Source: Klebsiella terrigena (GTDB lineage: Bacteria; Pseudomonadota; Gammaproteobacteria; Enterobacterales; Enterobacteriaceae). From it: 64,000 bases of DNA. The translations under genes were made by a program, and so were the position numbers. The notes under the pieces were generated by a model that saw only the letters and a program-made list of their open reading frames with translations, searched no databases and was not told the DNA's origin. Below, piece by piece: positions 18,283 through 27,454 of this stretch (positions are counted from its first letter, which is position 1; each line of letters begins with the position of its first letter). The stretch is taken from NCBI RefSeq assembly GCF_006539725.1, contig NZ_BJNO01000003.1:310001-374000 (forward strand), written 5' to 3'.

Positions 18283-19182
18283 TTACTCCATCATCTTCTC
18301 AATCGGCAGAACCAGGATCGAGCTGGCGCCGAGCGCTTTCAGTTTTTCCATGGTTTCCCAGAACAGGGTTTCGCTGCTGACCATGTGCATCGCGACGCGC
18401 TGCTTATCGCCCGCCAGCGGCAGGATCGTTGGGCGCTCGGCGCCTGGCAGCAGGGCCACCACTTCTTCCAGACGCTCGGTCGGCGCGTGCATCATGATGT
18501 ATTTCGATTCCCGCGCCTGGATAACGCCCTGAATACGGGTCAGCAGGCGGTCAATCAGCTGCTGTTTGGCATCGGCGATGTCGCCGTCGCGCTGAATCAG
18601 GCAGGCTTTGGAGCGGAACATCACTTCCACTTCGCGCAGGCCGTTGGCTTCGAGGGTGGCGCCGGTAGACACCAGGTCGCAAATCGCATCGGCGAGGCCC
18701 GCGCGCGGGGCGACTTCAACGGAGCCGTTCAGCAGGCAGGACTTAAACGAAATGCCTTTCTGATCGAGGTAGCGCTTCAGCAGGTGCGGGTAGGAGGTGG
18801 CGATACGCTTGCCGTCCAGCGCCGCCGGGCCGTCCCAGCGTTCGTCCGCCGGCGTGGCCAGCGACAGGCGGCAGCCGCCGAAGTCCAGACGACGCAGGGT
18901 GAAGTAGCGCGGGTCTTCGCCCTGAGCGCGGCGGCTCAGCAGCTCTTCTTCCAGCACGTTTTCGCCGATAATGCCCAGATCGACCACGCCGTCCATAATC
19001 AGGCCCGGGATATCGTCATCACGCACGCGCAGAATATCGATCGGCATATTTTCTGCCAGCGCAATCAGGCGCTGAGTGTGCAGATTCACTTTGATGCCGC
19101 AGCGGCTCAATAATTCGCGTGAATCTTCACTCAGGCGGCCTGATTTTTGAATAGCTATGCGTAAACGGCTGTTGTCTAACAT
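18283..19182 (-). CDS. hisG: ATP phosphoribosyltransferase (long form)
   Basis: 299 residues, identical in length to E. coli HisG. It condenses ATP and PRPP in the first committed step and is feedback-inhibited by histidine through its C-terminal ACT-like domain. [22 protein letters not shown] is the N-terminal lobe; [18 protein letters not shown] is the PRPP-binding loop. It is the first structural gene behind the attenuator. A 314-residue open frame on the opposite strand is a shadow. Confidence 0.97.
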   Translation of the reverse strand: MLDNSRLRIAIQKSGRLSEDSRELLSRCGIKVNLHTQRLIALAENMPIDILRVRDDDIPGLIMDGVVDLGIIGENVLEEELLSRRAQGEDPRYFTLRRLDFGGCRLSLATPADERWDGPAALDGKRIATSYPHLLKRYLDQKGISFKSCLLNGSVEVAPRAGLADAICDLVSTGATLEANGLREVEVMFRSKACLIQRDGDIADAKQQLIDRLLTRIQGVIQARESKYIMMHAPTERLEEVVALLPGAERPTILPLAGDKQRVAMHMVSSETLFWETMEKLKALGASSILVLPIEKMME

Positions 19183-19228
19183 TCTTCTTTTCCTCTTATA
19201 CCTGTCTGAATCTGTCCGAATTTAATTC

Positions 19229-19308
19229 AAAAAAAAGCCCCCGGAAGTAAATCTTCCGGGGGCTCTCTTTGCGTTCATGCACCTCTGGAAGATCCAAACG
19301 TCTTCCAG
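19229..19308 (-). promoter_or_regulatory. his operon attenuator
   Basis: On the minus strand, GCCCCCGGAAG and CTTCCGGGGGC (forward 19237-19247 and 19253-19263) form a strong GC stem followed by a run of U: the attenuator terminator. Upstream, CTGGAAGA and TCTTCCAG (19284-19291, 19301-19308) form a second stem that shares the GGAAGA/TCTTCC sequence with the terminator, so alternative pairing is possible. Ribosome position on hisL decides which forms. Confidence 0.9.
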
Positions 19309-19326
19309 CACACATCGCCTGAAAGA

Positions 19327-19377
19327 CTAGTCAGGATGATGGTGATGATGGTGGTTTTTAGATTGAACGCAGTTCAT
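19327..19377 (-). CDS. hisL: his operon leader peptide
   Basis: A 16-residue open frame, MNCVQSKNHHHHHHPD, with six consecutive histidine codons. The E. coli and Salmonella leader has seven; here Asn occupies the place before the run. Translation stalls on the His codons when charged tRNA-His is scarce, favouring the antiterminator and transcription of hisGDCBHAFI. It lies directly upstream of the attenuator. Confidence 0.95.
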   Translation of the reverse strand: MNCVQSKNHHHHHHPD

Positions 19378-19414
19378 AAAATTCTCTTTGAATGACTATG
19401 CATTTGATGCCTTT

Positions 19415-19444
19415 AACCTAAACCAGTTCAGCGGCATAAAGCAA
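19415..19444 (-). promoter_or_regulatory. his operon promoter
   Basis: Minus strand TTGCTT (-35, 19439-19444) and TAGGTT (-10, 19415-19420) with an 18-bp spacer. Both hexamers and their spacing match my recollection of the E. coli hisGp promoter. Transcription would start just upstream of hisL. Confidence 0.75.
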
Positions 19445-19552
19445 GGGCTTTTTACTATCATTAATTCATTTCATATTCACCGAAGAAATTGTCAGCCGCC
19501 GCCGGCTGGCGTAGCCTTAAGTCAGCACAGCGAAAGAGCCAGGAGCCAGAGT

Positions 19553-20377
19553 ATGAAAAAGGTCGCGATTGTCGGATTAGGATGGTTGGGTATGCCCCTT
19601 GCGCTATCGTTGATGGCGCGTGGGTGGGAGGTGACCGGCAGTAAGACGACGCAGGATGGCGTGGAGGCGGCGCGGATGTGCGGAATTGACGGCTATCCGC
19701 TGCGACTTGAACCGCAGCTGGTGTGCGACACCGAAGATCTGGATGCATTAATGAACGTCGATGCGCTGGTGATCACCTTGCCGGCTCGCCGTACCGGCCC
19801 GGGGGAGGATTTCTACCTGCAGGCGGTGCAGGAAATTGTGGATACCGCGTTAGTCCACCACGTTCCGCGGATAATTTTTACCAGCTCCACCTCGGTGTAT
19901 GGCAACGCCAGCGGCACCCTGAAAGAGGGCGCCCCCCGCAATCCGCAAACCGCCAGCGGCAGGGTGCTTAAAGAGCTGGAGGACTGGCTGCATAACCTTC
20001 CGGGAACCTCGGTCGATATTTTACGCCTCGCCGGGCTGGTGGGGCCATCGCGCCATCCGGGACGTTTCTTTGCCGGTAAGTCGGCGCCGGACGGCCAGCA
20101 GGGGGTCAATCTGGTCCATCTGCAGGACGTTATCGCCGCGATTGAGCTGCTGCTGCAGGCCCCGAAGGGCGGACACATCTATAATATATGTGCGCCAAAG
20201 CATCCCGCTCGCGGCGTCTTCTATCCGCAGATGGCCCGCGAACTTGGCCTGCCGGCACCGGTGTTTGCCGATAACCCGGACGGCGATACCGGCAAGATTA
20301 TCGACGGCAACCGCATCTGCTACGAGCTGGGGTTTGAGTATCAGTACCCGGACCCGCTGGTTATGCCGATGGAGTAA
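19553..20377 (+). CDS. yeeZ: NAD(P)-dependent epimerase-like protein YeeZ
   Basis: A 274-residue SDR-like protein beginning MKKVAIVGLGWLGMPLALSL, with an intact GxGxxG fold. The ATG at 19553, preceded by AGGAG, is used; an open frame from 19388 adds an unrelated extension. The length equals E. coli YeeZ, which also lies next to hisL. Segments ITLPARRTGPGEDFY and FTSSTSVYG follow the atypical SDR family. No substrate is established. It diverges from the his operon and is followed after 38 bp by yeeY. Confidence 0.92.
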   Translation: MKKVAIVGLGWLGMPLALSLMARGWEVTGSKTTQDGVEAARMCGIDGYPLRLEPQLVCDTEDLDALMNVDALVITLPARRTGPGEDFYLQAVQEIVDTALVHHVPRIIFTSSTSVYGNASGTLKEGAPRNPQTASGRVLKELEDWLHNLPGTSVDILRLAGLVGPSRHPGRFFAGKSAPDGQQGVNLVHLQDVIAAIELLLQAPKGGHIYNICAPKHPARGVFYPQMARELGLPAPVFADNPDGDTGKIIDGNRICYELGFEYQYPDPLVMPME

Positions 20378-20415
20378 TCAGTCAGCGGGAAATCGCGAAC
20401 CGTAAGGGGGCGGCG

Positions 20416-21306
20416 ATGAAACCACTGCTGGATGTCCTCGTTATTCTGGATGCGCTGGAAAAAGAGGGGAGCTTTGCTGCGGCGTCGGCAAAGCTTTATA
20501 AAACGCCCTCTGCGCTGAGCTACACCATTCATAAGCTGGAAAGCGATCTCAATATTCAGCTGCTTGACCGCAGCGGACACCGCGCGCGCTTTACCCCCAG
20601 CGGCCAGCTGCTGCTGGAAAAGGGGCGCGAAGTGCTCCACACCGCGCGGGAGCTGGAAAAACAGGCGATTAAGCTGCACCAGGGCTGGGAAAACGCGCTG
20701 GTCATTGCCGTGGACGCCACCTTTCCCTTCTCTTTACTGGCGCCGCTGGTGGGCCAGTTTTATCAGCAGCACCAGCTGGCGCAGCTGCGCTTTAGCCGCG
20801 AGACCGTGAGCGACCGCTGGGAGGCGCTGGTCGAAGGGCGGGCGGATATCGTGCTCGGCGCGTTAAGCGATCCGCCAGCCCTCAGCGGCTACGGTTTCAC
20901 TTCGCTCGGCGAGCTGGAGCATATTTTTGTCGTCGCCCCGCAGCATCCGCTGGCGCAGCTGCCGGAACCGCTGAGCTGGCGGGTAATGAAGCGCCACCGG
21001 GCCATTATCTGCGGCGGTGGCTGGCCGTCCGCTGACGATCAGGAGAATCTGGCGGCGTTTGATTTTCCCGGCCTGCTGGCGCTGGTTTCCGCCGGTCTTG
21101 GCTGGGGCTATCTGCCGCGCTACCTGGCCCAGGCCCAGCTTGACCTCGGCGAGCTGATAATGAAGGAGGTTGCCGCCCATCAACCGCTCTACCGGGCGTG
21201 GATTGGCTGGCATGAGGACGCTTCCGGTCTCGCCAGCGGATGGTGGCAGAATGCGGTTTTAGCAAATAATGCTATTCGCAGGATATACAATACTAAAATT
21301 GTATGA
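20416..21306 (+). CDS. yeeY: LysR-family regulator YeeY
   Basis: A 296-residue LysR-type regulator. The winged HTH at residues about 5-63 reads FAAASAKLYKTPSALSYTIHKLESDLNIQLLDR, followed by the effector-binding domain. Gene order yeeZ-yeeY-(yoeI)-plaP is as in E. coli. Target genes are unknown; the adjacent putrescine importer plaP is a positional candidate only. Confidence 0.9.
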   Translation: MKPLLDVLVILDALEKEGSFAAASAKLYKTPSALSYTIHKLESDLNIQLLDRSGHRARFTPSGQLLLEKGREVLHTARELEKQAIKLHQGWENALVIAVDATFPFSLLAPLVGQFYQQHQLAQLRFSRETVSDRWEALVEGRADIVLGALSDPPALSGYGFTSLGELEHIFVVAPQHPLAQLPEPLSWRVMKRHRAIICGGGWPSADDQENLAAFDFPGLLALVSAGLGWGYLPRYLAQAQLDLGELIMKEVAAHQPLYRAWIGWHEDASGLASGWWQNAVLANNAIRRIYNTKIV

Positions 21307-21409
21307 ATATTAGGCTATTAAATAATTTCTGCAATTTTTTGGCTCTTCTACGGCTTGTCATCCGGCCAGTAAATGTTGCAAAATACGCGGCCTGAAAAAC
21401 AGAAACTAG

Positions 21410-21440
21410 CCGACGCTTTTTAAAGTGTCGGTTATTTTTT
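21410..21440 (+). terminator. intrinsic terminator between yeeY and yoeI-plaP
   Basis: CCGACGCTTT at 21410-21419 and AAAGTGTCGG at 21422-21431 form a 10-bp stem with one wobble pair and a 2-base gap, followed by TTATTTTTTT. It ends yeeY transcripts or, if a promoter lies upstream, could act as an attenuator for yoeI-plaP. The 234 bp from yeeY to yoeI hold no other gene that I see. Confidence 0.8.
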
Positions 21441-21540
21441 TGCTTTAAAGACACATCATTCAATACCAAGAGGCCGGGCTTCGTACCGGATAGATATTTA
21501 CTAAAAACCGACAGTTGTTGTCGCTGAGGAATACACAGAA

Positions 21541-21606
21541 ATGGGGCAATTTTTTGCTTACGCGATGGCTTTCGCCGTAAAAGGGGATGACCACAATGTC
21601 GCATAA
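21541..21606 (+). CDS. yoeI: small protein YoeI
   Basis: A 21-residue open frame, [20 protein letters not shown] plus a final Ala, clearly homologous to the 20-residue E. coli YoeI by recollection. GAGGA lies about 10 nt upstream. Its last 11 bases overlap the start of plaP in another frame, so plaP translation is likely coupled to it. Conservation of sequence and of the overlap argues for a real product or leader. Function unknown. Confidence 0.85.
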   Translation: MGQFFAYAMAFAVKGDDHNVA

Positions 21607-22954
21607 CGCTACTCCAAAAACCTCTCGCGTGGAATTACGTAAAACGCTTACGTTGATTCCGGTTGTCATGATGGGCCTGGCCTATATGCAGCCGATGACG
21701 CTGTTCGATACGTTTGGTATCGTCTCTGGATTGACTGACGGTCACGTTGCGACGGCCTACGCCTTCGCGCTGATCGCAATTCTTTTCACGGCGCTGAGCT
21801 ACGGTAAACTGGTTCGTCGTTTTCCGTCTGCAGGCTCCGCCTACACCTACGCTCAGAAATCTATCAGCCCGGCCGTTGGCTTTATGGTTGGCTGGTCATC
21901 GCTGCTCGACTATCTGTTTATGCCGATGATCAACATCCTGCTGGCGAAGATTTACTTTGAAGCGCTGATGCCTTCCGTTCCGTCGTGGATCTTCGTGGTG
22001 GCGCTGGTCGGCTTTATGACCGTGTCCAACCTGCGCAGCATCAAGGCCGTGGCGAACTTCAATACCCTGATTGTGGTTCTGCAGATGGGCATCGTGGCGG
22101 TTATCGTCGGCCTGATTATCTACGGTATCATGCACGGTGAAGGCGCCGGTACGCTGACCAGCACCCGTCCGTTCTGGTCTGAAGGGGCCCACGTGGTGCC
22201 GATGATTACCGGTGCGACCATTCTGTGCTTCTCGTTCCTCGGCTTTGACGGTATCTCTTCTCTGTCTGAAGAGACCAAAGACGCAGAGCGCGTGATCCCG
22301 AAGGCCATCTTCCTGACCGCGCTGATTGGCGGGATGATCTTCATCGGCGCCTCTTACTTCCTGCAGCTGTACTTCCCGGATATCTCGCGCTTTAAAGATC
22401 CGGACGCGTCGCAGCCTGAAATCATGCTGTACGTGGCGGGCAAAACCTTCCAGTGGGGCGTGCTGATCTTCTCCAGCGTGACCGTTCTGGCTTCCGGTAT
22501 GGCCGCACACGCGGGCGTTTCCCGTCTGATGTACGTGATGGGCCGCGATGGCGTATTCCCGACCAGCTTCTTCGGCTACGTTCACCCGAAATGGCGTACC
22601 CCGGCGTTTAACGTGCTGCTGGTGGGTGCCATTGCGCTGCTGGCGATTAAATTCGACCTGGTCACCGCGACGGCGCTGATTAACTTCGGGGCGCTGGTGG
22701 CCTTCACCTTCGTTAACCTGTCGGTCATTTCGCAGTTCTGGATCCGCGAGAAGCGTAACAAGACTCTGAAAGACCACGTTAACTACCTGGTGCTGCCAAC
22801 CTGTGGCGCGCTGACCGTTGGCGCACTGTGGGTCAACCTGGAGCAGAGCTCTATGGTTCTGGGCCTGATTTGGGGCACCATCGGCCTGGTCTACCTGGCC
22901 TGCGTAACCCGTCGTTTCCGTAACCCGGTTCCGCAGTACGAAGACATTGCCTGA
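21596..22954 (+). CDS. plaP: putrescine importer, APC family
   Basis: A 452-residue APC-superfamily transporter with about 12 hydrophobic segments. It starts [18 protein letters not shown] like E. coli PlaP (YeeF), a low-affinity proton-driven putrescine importer; an in-frame ATG three codons earlier is not supported. [40 protein letters not shown] and [20 protein letters not shown] are the conserved APC core segments. It overlaps yoeI and is followed by a terminator. Confidence 0.95.
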   Translation: MSHNATPKTSRVELRKTLTLIPVVMMGLAYMQPMTLFDTFGIVSGLTDGHVATAYAFALIAILFTALSYGKLVRRFPSAGSAYTYAQKSISPAVGFMVGWSSLLDYLFMPMINILLAKIYFEALMPSVPSWIFVVALVGFMTVSNLRSIKAVANFNTLIVVLQMGIVAVIVGLIIYGIMHGEGAGTLTSTRPFWSEGAHVVPMITGATILCFSFLGFDGISSLSEETKDAERVIPKAIFLTALIGGMIFIGASYFLQLYFPDISRFKDPDASQPEIMLYVAGKTFQWGVLIFSSVTVLASGMAAHAGVSRLMYVMGRDGVFPTSFFGYVHPKWRTPAFNVLLVGAIALLAIKFDLVTATALINFGALVAFTFVNLSVISQFWIREKRNKTLKDHVNYLVLPTCGALTVGALWVNLEQSSMVLGLIWGTIGLVYLACVTRRFRNPVPQYEDIA

Positions 22955-22969
22955 TCGCGCATCAGAATG

Positions 22970-23002
22970 AAAAAAGCCGGGGGGAGACCTCCGGCTTTTT
23001 TG
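22970..23002. terminator. bidirectional terminator between plaP and the ArsR gene
   Basis: AAAAAAGCCGG and CCGGCTTTTTT flank a short GGGGAGACCT loop. The symmetric A and T tracts allow termination of both plaP (plus) and the ArsR-type gene (minus), which converge here. Confidence 0.88.
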
Positions 23003-23008
23003 TTTCCG

Positions 23009-23326
23009 TCACTCCTGCGCTTCCTGGCGCATCACTCTGAGTAGCGTATCCAGCAGTCCGGGAAAACGCGCCTCCAGATCCTCCCTGCGCAGCGAAATCA
23101 TATTCTCCCGTCCCTGCGGGCGCTGCCATATCACGCCGCTATCGCGCAGCACGCGCCAGTGGTGGGTCATGGTGGACTTGGCAACGTCTTCATGGCGCAG
23201 GGCGTTGCAGCTCTGTTCGCTGCCGTCGGCGAGGATGCGAATAATCTCCAGCCGCATCGGATTGCCAAGGGCAAAAAGAACATTTTCAAGGCGGATTTGT
23301 TCACGTTCGGGGTGATTGGCGATCAT
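23009..23326 (-). CDS. ArsR-family winged-helix regulator
   Basis: 105 residues. The ArsR-type HTH ALGNPMRLEIIRILADGSEQS, DVAKSTMTHHWRVLRDSGVIW and a wing WQRPQGRENMISLRREDL span most of the protein. The start at 23326 has AGGA six bases upstream. It has a single cysteine and no CxC or CxxD metal motif, so it is probably not a metal sensor. It is divergent from the EF-G paralogue with 237 bp between, so control of that gene and itself is the simple reading (inference). Confidence 0.85.
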   Translation of the reverse strand: MIANHPEREQIRLENVLFALGNPMRLEIIRILADGSEQSCNALRHEDVAKSTMTHHWRVLRDSGVIWQRPQGRENMISLRREDLEARFPGLLDTLLRVMRQEAQE

Positions 23327-23461
23327 AATATTCCTGTGTCGGCGGTTGCTCTGTTCCGCGGAACAGCAGCCCGTATCGGCGGCTGGCCGGTAATATACCC
23401 AAACTCAATCGCTAAAGCCACGCGCGGTGCTGCAGCTTCACCGATAGTAACGATAGCAAAA

Positions 23462-23496
23462 ATAGTTCGAATATACTCGTACAGTTGTACTATGAT
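23462..23496 (+). promoter_or_regulatory. candidate promoter and operator of the EF-G paralogue
   Basis: TATGAT at 23491-23496 is a good -10, and TTCGAA at 23466-23471 is a poor -35 at 19-bp spacing. Between them lies the inverted repeat GTAC-AGTT-GTAC (23479-23490), and ATAGT (23462-23466) faces ACTAT (23489-23493). A repressor bound there would block the promoter; the divergent ArsR-type protein is the obvious candidate. Not proven. Confidence 0.4.
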
Positions 23497-23563
23497 AGAG
23501 GCCGTTGAACGAACCGCGGCGATTTCGCCGCTCACTGACAGTCAAAATGACTAAGGACGCATC

Positions 23564-25666
23564 ATGCCCCGACCCATCCCCCTCGAACGTTATCGCAACA
23601 TCGGTATCTCCGCGCATATCGATGCCGGTAAAACCACCACCACTGAGCGCATTCTGTTCTATACCGGAATGAGCCATAAGCTGGGTGAAGTACACGATGG
23701 CGCGGCAACAACCGACTGGATGGCGCAGGAGCAAGAGCGCGGGATAACCATTACTTCCGCCGCGGTAAGCTGCTTCTGGCCCGGCATGGACCGCAGCTTT
23801 GAGCCGCACCGGATTAATATCATCGACACCCCCGGGCACGTCGATTTTACCATTGAAGTCGAGCGCTCCATGCGGGTACTCGACGGCGCGGTGATGGTCT
23901 ACGACTCCGTCGGCGGCGTGCAGCCGCAGTCGGAAACCGTCTGGCGGCAGGCGAATAAGTATCACGTCCCGCGGCTGGCCTTCGTCAATAAAATGGACCG
24001 CCCCGGCGCCGATTTCTTCCGCGTGGTGCAGATGATGATCGACCGCCTGAAGGCCAACCCGGTGCCGGTGGTGATTCCCGTCGGCGCCGAGGAGCACTTC
24101 GTTGGGGTCGTTGACCTCATCAAAATGCGCGCCATTTTGTGGGACGATGCGACCCAGGGGATGACCTTCAGCTATGCGCCGGTGCCGGATGAGCTGCTGG
24201 CAACCGCCCACCAGTGGCGGGAAAAAATGGTCTCAGCGGCGGCGGAAGCCAGCGACGAGCTGATGGACAAATATCTCGAAACCGGCGATCTGAGCGAGGC
24301 TGAGATCGTCGCCGGGCTGCGTAAGCGCACCGTTGCCGGAGAGATCCAGCCGGTGCTGTGCGGCAGCGCCTTTAAGAACAAAGGCGTCCAGCGGATGCTC
24401 GATGCGGTCATTGAACTGATGCCGTCCCCGCTGGATATCCCGGCGATTCAGGGTGTTGATGAGCAAGGCCGGCCGGCGGAGCGTCATCCTGCCGATGATG
24501 AACCGCTCTCGGCGCTGGCGTTCAAGCTGATGACCGACCCCTACGTGGGCCAGCTGACCTTTATCCGCGTCTATTCCGGCACCCTGAAGAAAGGGGATGC
24601 GGTCTATAACCCGGTTAAAGGTAAAAAAGAGCGTATCGGTCGCATCGTGCTGATGCACGCCAACGATCGCCACGAGGTGGACGAGCTGCACGCCGGCGAT
24701 ATCGCCGCCTGCGTTGGCCTGAAAGACGTCACCACCGGCGACACGCTGTGTGATCCGAATGCGATCGTCACCCTGGAGCGGATGGAGTTTCCGGAGCCGG
24801 TGATTTCGCTGGCAATCGAGCCGAAAACCAAAGCGGATCAGGAGAAAATGGGCATCGCGCTGCAGCGCCTGGCGGCGGAAGATCCGTCGTTCCGCCTGCA
24901 CACCGACGAGGAGTCCGGGCAGACGATTATTTCCGGGATGGGCGAGCTGCATCTGGAAATTATCGTTGACCGGATGCGGCGCGAATTTGGCGTTGAGGCG
25001 AATATCGGCCGTCCGCAGGTGACCTACCGCGAGACGATCCGCAAAACGGTGAAAGAGGTGGAAGGTAAATTCGTCCGCCAGTCCGGCGGCAAGGGGCAGT
25101 ACGGCCACGTGGTGCTGACGCTCGAACCGCTGGAGCCCGGCAGCGGCTTCGTCTTTGAAGATGCCACCAAAGGCGGGGTGGTGCCGCGCGAGTACATTCC
25201 TTCGGTGGAAAAAGGTCTGCGCGAAGCGATGGGCACCGGCGTGCTGGCAGGCTATCCGGTGGTGGACGTCAAAGCGACCCTGACTTTTGGTTCGTACCAC
25301 GACGTCGACTCCTCGGAAATGGCCTTCCGCATGGCGGCTATTTTCGGCTTCAAGGAGGGCGCGCGCAGGGCCGATCCGGTGATTCTCGAACCGGTGATGC
25401 ATGTGGAGGTGGAAACCCCGGAAGAGTATGCCGGCAACATTATGGGCGATCTCTCTTCGCGCCGCGGCATGGTGCAGGGGATGGAAGAGCGCTTCGGTAG
25501 TCAGATTATCCGCGCCGACGTGCCGCTGGCCGAGATGTTCGGCTATTCCACGACGCTACGCTCGATGTCCCAGGGGCGGGCGACCTACAGCATGGAGTTC
25601 CATCATTACGCGGAGGCCCCGCGTAACGTGGCGGAGGCGATTATCGCCAGCCGTGCGAAAGGGTAA
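23564..25666 (+). CDS. elongation factor G paralogue
   Basis: 700 residues, near full identity of layout with FusA (704). All GTPase motifs are intact: AHIDAGKT 17-24, DTPGH 88-92, NKMD 142-145, CGSAF. The domain IV tip [10 protein letters not shown] (His579) needed for translocation is kept. It is not in a str operon (no rpsL, rpsG or tufA nearby), so this should be a second EF-G beside the housekeeping copy. AAGGA precedes the ATG by 6 bp. The divergent ArsR regulator suggests conditional expression. Possible roles are an alternative EF-G under stress, or target protection against an EF-G inhibitor; the sequence does not decide. Confidence 0.9.
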   Translation: MPRPIPLERYRNIGISAHIDAGKTTTTERILFYTGMSHKLGEVHDGAATTDWMAQEQERGITITSAAVSCFWPGMDRSFEPHRINIIDTPGHVDFTIEVERSMRVLDGAVMVYDSVGGVQPQSETVWRQANKYHVPRLAFVNKMDRPGADFFRVVQMMIDRLKANPVPVVIPVGAEEHFVGVVDLIKMRAILWDDATQGMTFSYAPVPDELLATAHQWREKMVSAAAEASDELMDKYLETGDLSEAEIVAGLRKRTVAGEIQPVLCGSAFKNKGVQRMLDAVIELMPSPLDIPAIQGVDEQGRPAERHPADDEPLSALAFKLMTDPYVGQLTFIRVYSGTLKKGDAVYNPVKGKKERIGRIVLMHANDRHEVDELHAGDIAACVGLKDVTTGDTLCDPNAIVTLERMEFPEPVISLAIEPKTKADQEKMGIALQRLAAEDPSFRLHTDEESGQTIISGMGELHLEIIVDRMRREFGVEANIGRPQVTYRETIRKTVKEVEGKFVRQSGGKGQYGHVVLTLEPLEPGSGFVFEDATKGGVVPREYIPSVEKGLREAMGTGVLAGYPVVDVKATLTFGSYHDVDSSEMAFRMAAIFGFKEGARRADPVILEPVMHVEVETPEEYAGNIMGDLSSRRGMVQGMEERFGSQIIRADVPLAEMFGYSTTLRSMSQGRATYSMEFHHYAEAPRNVAEAIIASRAKG

Positions 25667-25673
25667 ATAACCG

Positions 25674-25711
25674 TTCCCGGCCTGCGTCGCGCAGTCCGGG
25701 AATTTATTTAT
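25674..25711. terminator. terminator between EF-G paralogue and sbcB
   Basis: TTCCCGG (25674-25680) pairs with CCGGGAA (25696-25702), with inner GCG pairing, followed by TTTATTTATTC. It stops the EF-G paralogue transcript and may also serve the converging sbcB. Confidence 0.7.
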
Positions 25712-25712
25712 T

Positions 25713-27137
25713 CTAAACAATATCCTGCGCGTACTGCCATAGCGCTTTCACCAGCATCAGCTTCTCATTATTGTCAGCATACTGCTGCTGCAACATCTGC
25801 AGCTCATCGGCATAAGCCTGCAAAAACTCCGGCGTAAACACCTCCCGACGATGCTCTAACCAGCGCTGCTGCTCGGCTTCATCAAGGCTGCCCGGGAAGT
25901 TTCGCGCGCGATAGTTAAACAGCAGGCGCTCGATGCGCTGATCGGCGAAGGTAATGTCCAGCGCCGGCAGGTTGCGCGGATCGGTCTCCAGCACAATCTT
26001 CATCGCCGCGCGGTCGGCATCGCTGAAGAAGCCGTTGTAGAGCTGAGTATCGACGTTATCGGAAGGCACAAACGGCTCCGCCTCGGCGAAAATGGCCACC
26101 ACTTTTTCCCGTACCTGCGGCTGGCCGCGCAGCAGCTGCAGGTTATCGAGGCAGCGTTGGCGGTTGATGCCCAGACGCTCCGCATCTTCCGGGCGCAGCG
26201 TATTGGCCTTGGCCAGCACCGGGCATTTATTGAGATGGACCAGCTTGACCGGTACCGCCGGCAGGTCGCCGAGGTCGGCTTTGGCGGTATACAGCCGCTC
26301 GCGCAGCGCGTCGGCGTCCAGCTCCAGCAGCGGCGACATATCGCCGGCAAGGTCAACCATAATCACCGCATTGCGATTATCCGGATGCCACGCCAGCGGA
26401 GCCACCCAACTGGTGTTGCCGCGCGCGGCGCCGAACATCCCGGAGACGTGGACCAGCGGCGTCATCTGTGGCACGTCAATCAGCGTCGCCAGCTTGCGCT
26501 TATTGCGGAAGGTATAAAGGTAGTCGAACAGGCGAGGCTGCTGGGTTTTGACCAGCCTGGCCATGGCGATAGTGGCATACACGTCGGCCATCGCATCGTG
26601 GGCGTTACTGTGCTCGATGCCGTTGGCCACGGTCAGATGCTCAAGGCGAAAGCTGGGCAGGCCGTCGTCGTTTTCCGGCCAGTTGATGCCTTCCGGGCGC
26701 AGCGCGTAGCAGGCGCGCATCACGTCCAGCAGGTCCCAGCGCGAGTTATCGTGCTGCCAGCTCCAGGCGTAAGGATCGTAGAAGTTGCGATAGAAAATAT
26801 TGCGGCTGACTTCGTCATCGAAACGCACGTTGTTGTAACCCACAATGCAGGTCTTTGGCACCGTGAACAGGTCGTGAATGCGGCGGGCAAAGGCGGCTTC
26901 GTTGTCGCCTTTGGCGATCGCTTCCTGCGGCGTGATGCCGGTAATCATCACCGCCTGCGGCTGCGGCAGATAGTCGTCAGCCGGCTTGCAGTAGAACACC
27001 TCGGGCTCGCCGATGACGTTAAGATCCGCGTCGGTGCGGATAGCGGCAAACTGCGCCGGCCGGTCAAGGGACGGACGGGTGCCAAAGGTTTCGTAGTCGT
27101 GGAATAAAAATCCGGGCTGATTGGCGCTATCTTGCAT
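25713..27137 (-). CDS. sbcB: exodeoxyribonuclease I
   Basis: 474 residues (E. coli 475). A DnaQ-like DEDDh 3'-5' exonuclease acting on single-stranded DNA, with roles in recombination and mismatch repair. FLFHDYETFGT gives the first Asp/Glu pair, GYNNVRFDDEV the middle Asp region and NAHDAMADV the His/Asp pair. The SH3-like and C-terminal helical parts follow. It is divergent from dacD. Confidence 0.97.
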   Translation of the reverse strand: MQDSANQPGFLFHDYETFGTRPSLDRPAQFAAIRTDADLNVIGEPEVFYCKPADDYLPQPQAVMITGITPQEAIAKGDNEAAFARRIHDLFTVPKTCIVGYNNVRFDDEVSRNIFYRNFYDPYAWSWQHDNSRWDLLDVMRACYALRPEGINWPENDDGLPSFRLEHLTVANGIEHSNAHDAMADVYATIAMARLVKTQQPRLFDYLYTFRNKRKLATLIDVPQMTPLVHVSGMFGAARGNTSWVAPLAWHPDNRNAVIMVDLAGDMSPLLELDADALRERLYTAKADLGDLPAVPVKLVHLNKCPVLAKANTLRPEDAERLGINRQRCLDNLQLLRGQPQVREKVVAIFAEAEPFVPSDNVDTQLYNGFFSDADRAAMKIVLETDPRNLPALDITFADQRIERLLFNYRARNFPGSLDEAEQQRWLEHRREVFTPEFLQAYADELQMLQQQYADNNEKLMLVKALWQYAQDIV

Positions 27138-27454
27138 AGTCTGTCTATTTTCCGTGGTGGTTGGCGTCCGTACTCTAAATCGTTCGCGGTAAACGACAAA
27201 TCTGTCCGCAACGGCTCTGCACGCCGTGTCGCAGCGGCCCGTAAGGCCGATACTCAGGGATGAGCCGTGTCATAAAGCCAACGCACATGCTGCTGAAGTA
27301 TGACGCGCTATGGTAAACGATTTGCCCGGGCATCAGAAGGGCATCGGCCGCGCAGGGCGTTTATCGTGTCATATTTTCTTGCAATTAAACCATGATATGA
27401 AAGGAGAACTTCCGTAAAAAGGACGGCGAATCTGTAAATCTTGAGGATATGCCG

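Noticed and set aside
24233-25402. 389-codon open frame on the minus strand opposite the EF-G paralogue
   Set aside because: Shadow of a GC-rich conserved gene; histidine- and arginine-rich, as expected for an antisense frame.
26157-27107. 316-codon open frame opposite sbcB
   Set aside because: Antisense shadow of exonuclease I with no domain features. Similar shadows lie opposite hisB (14895-15986) and plaP (21896-22777).
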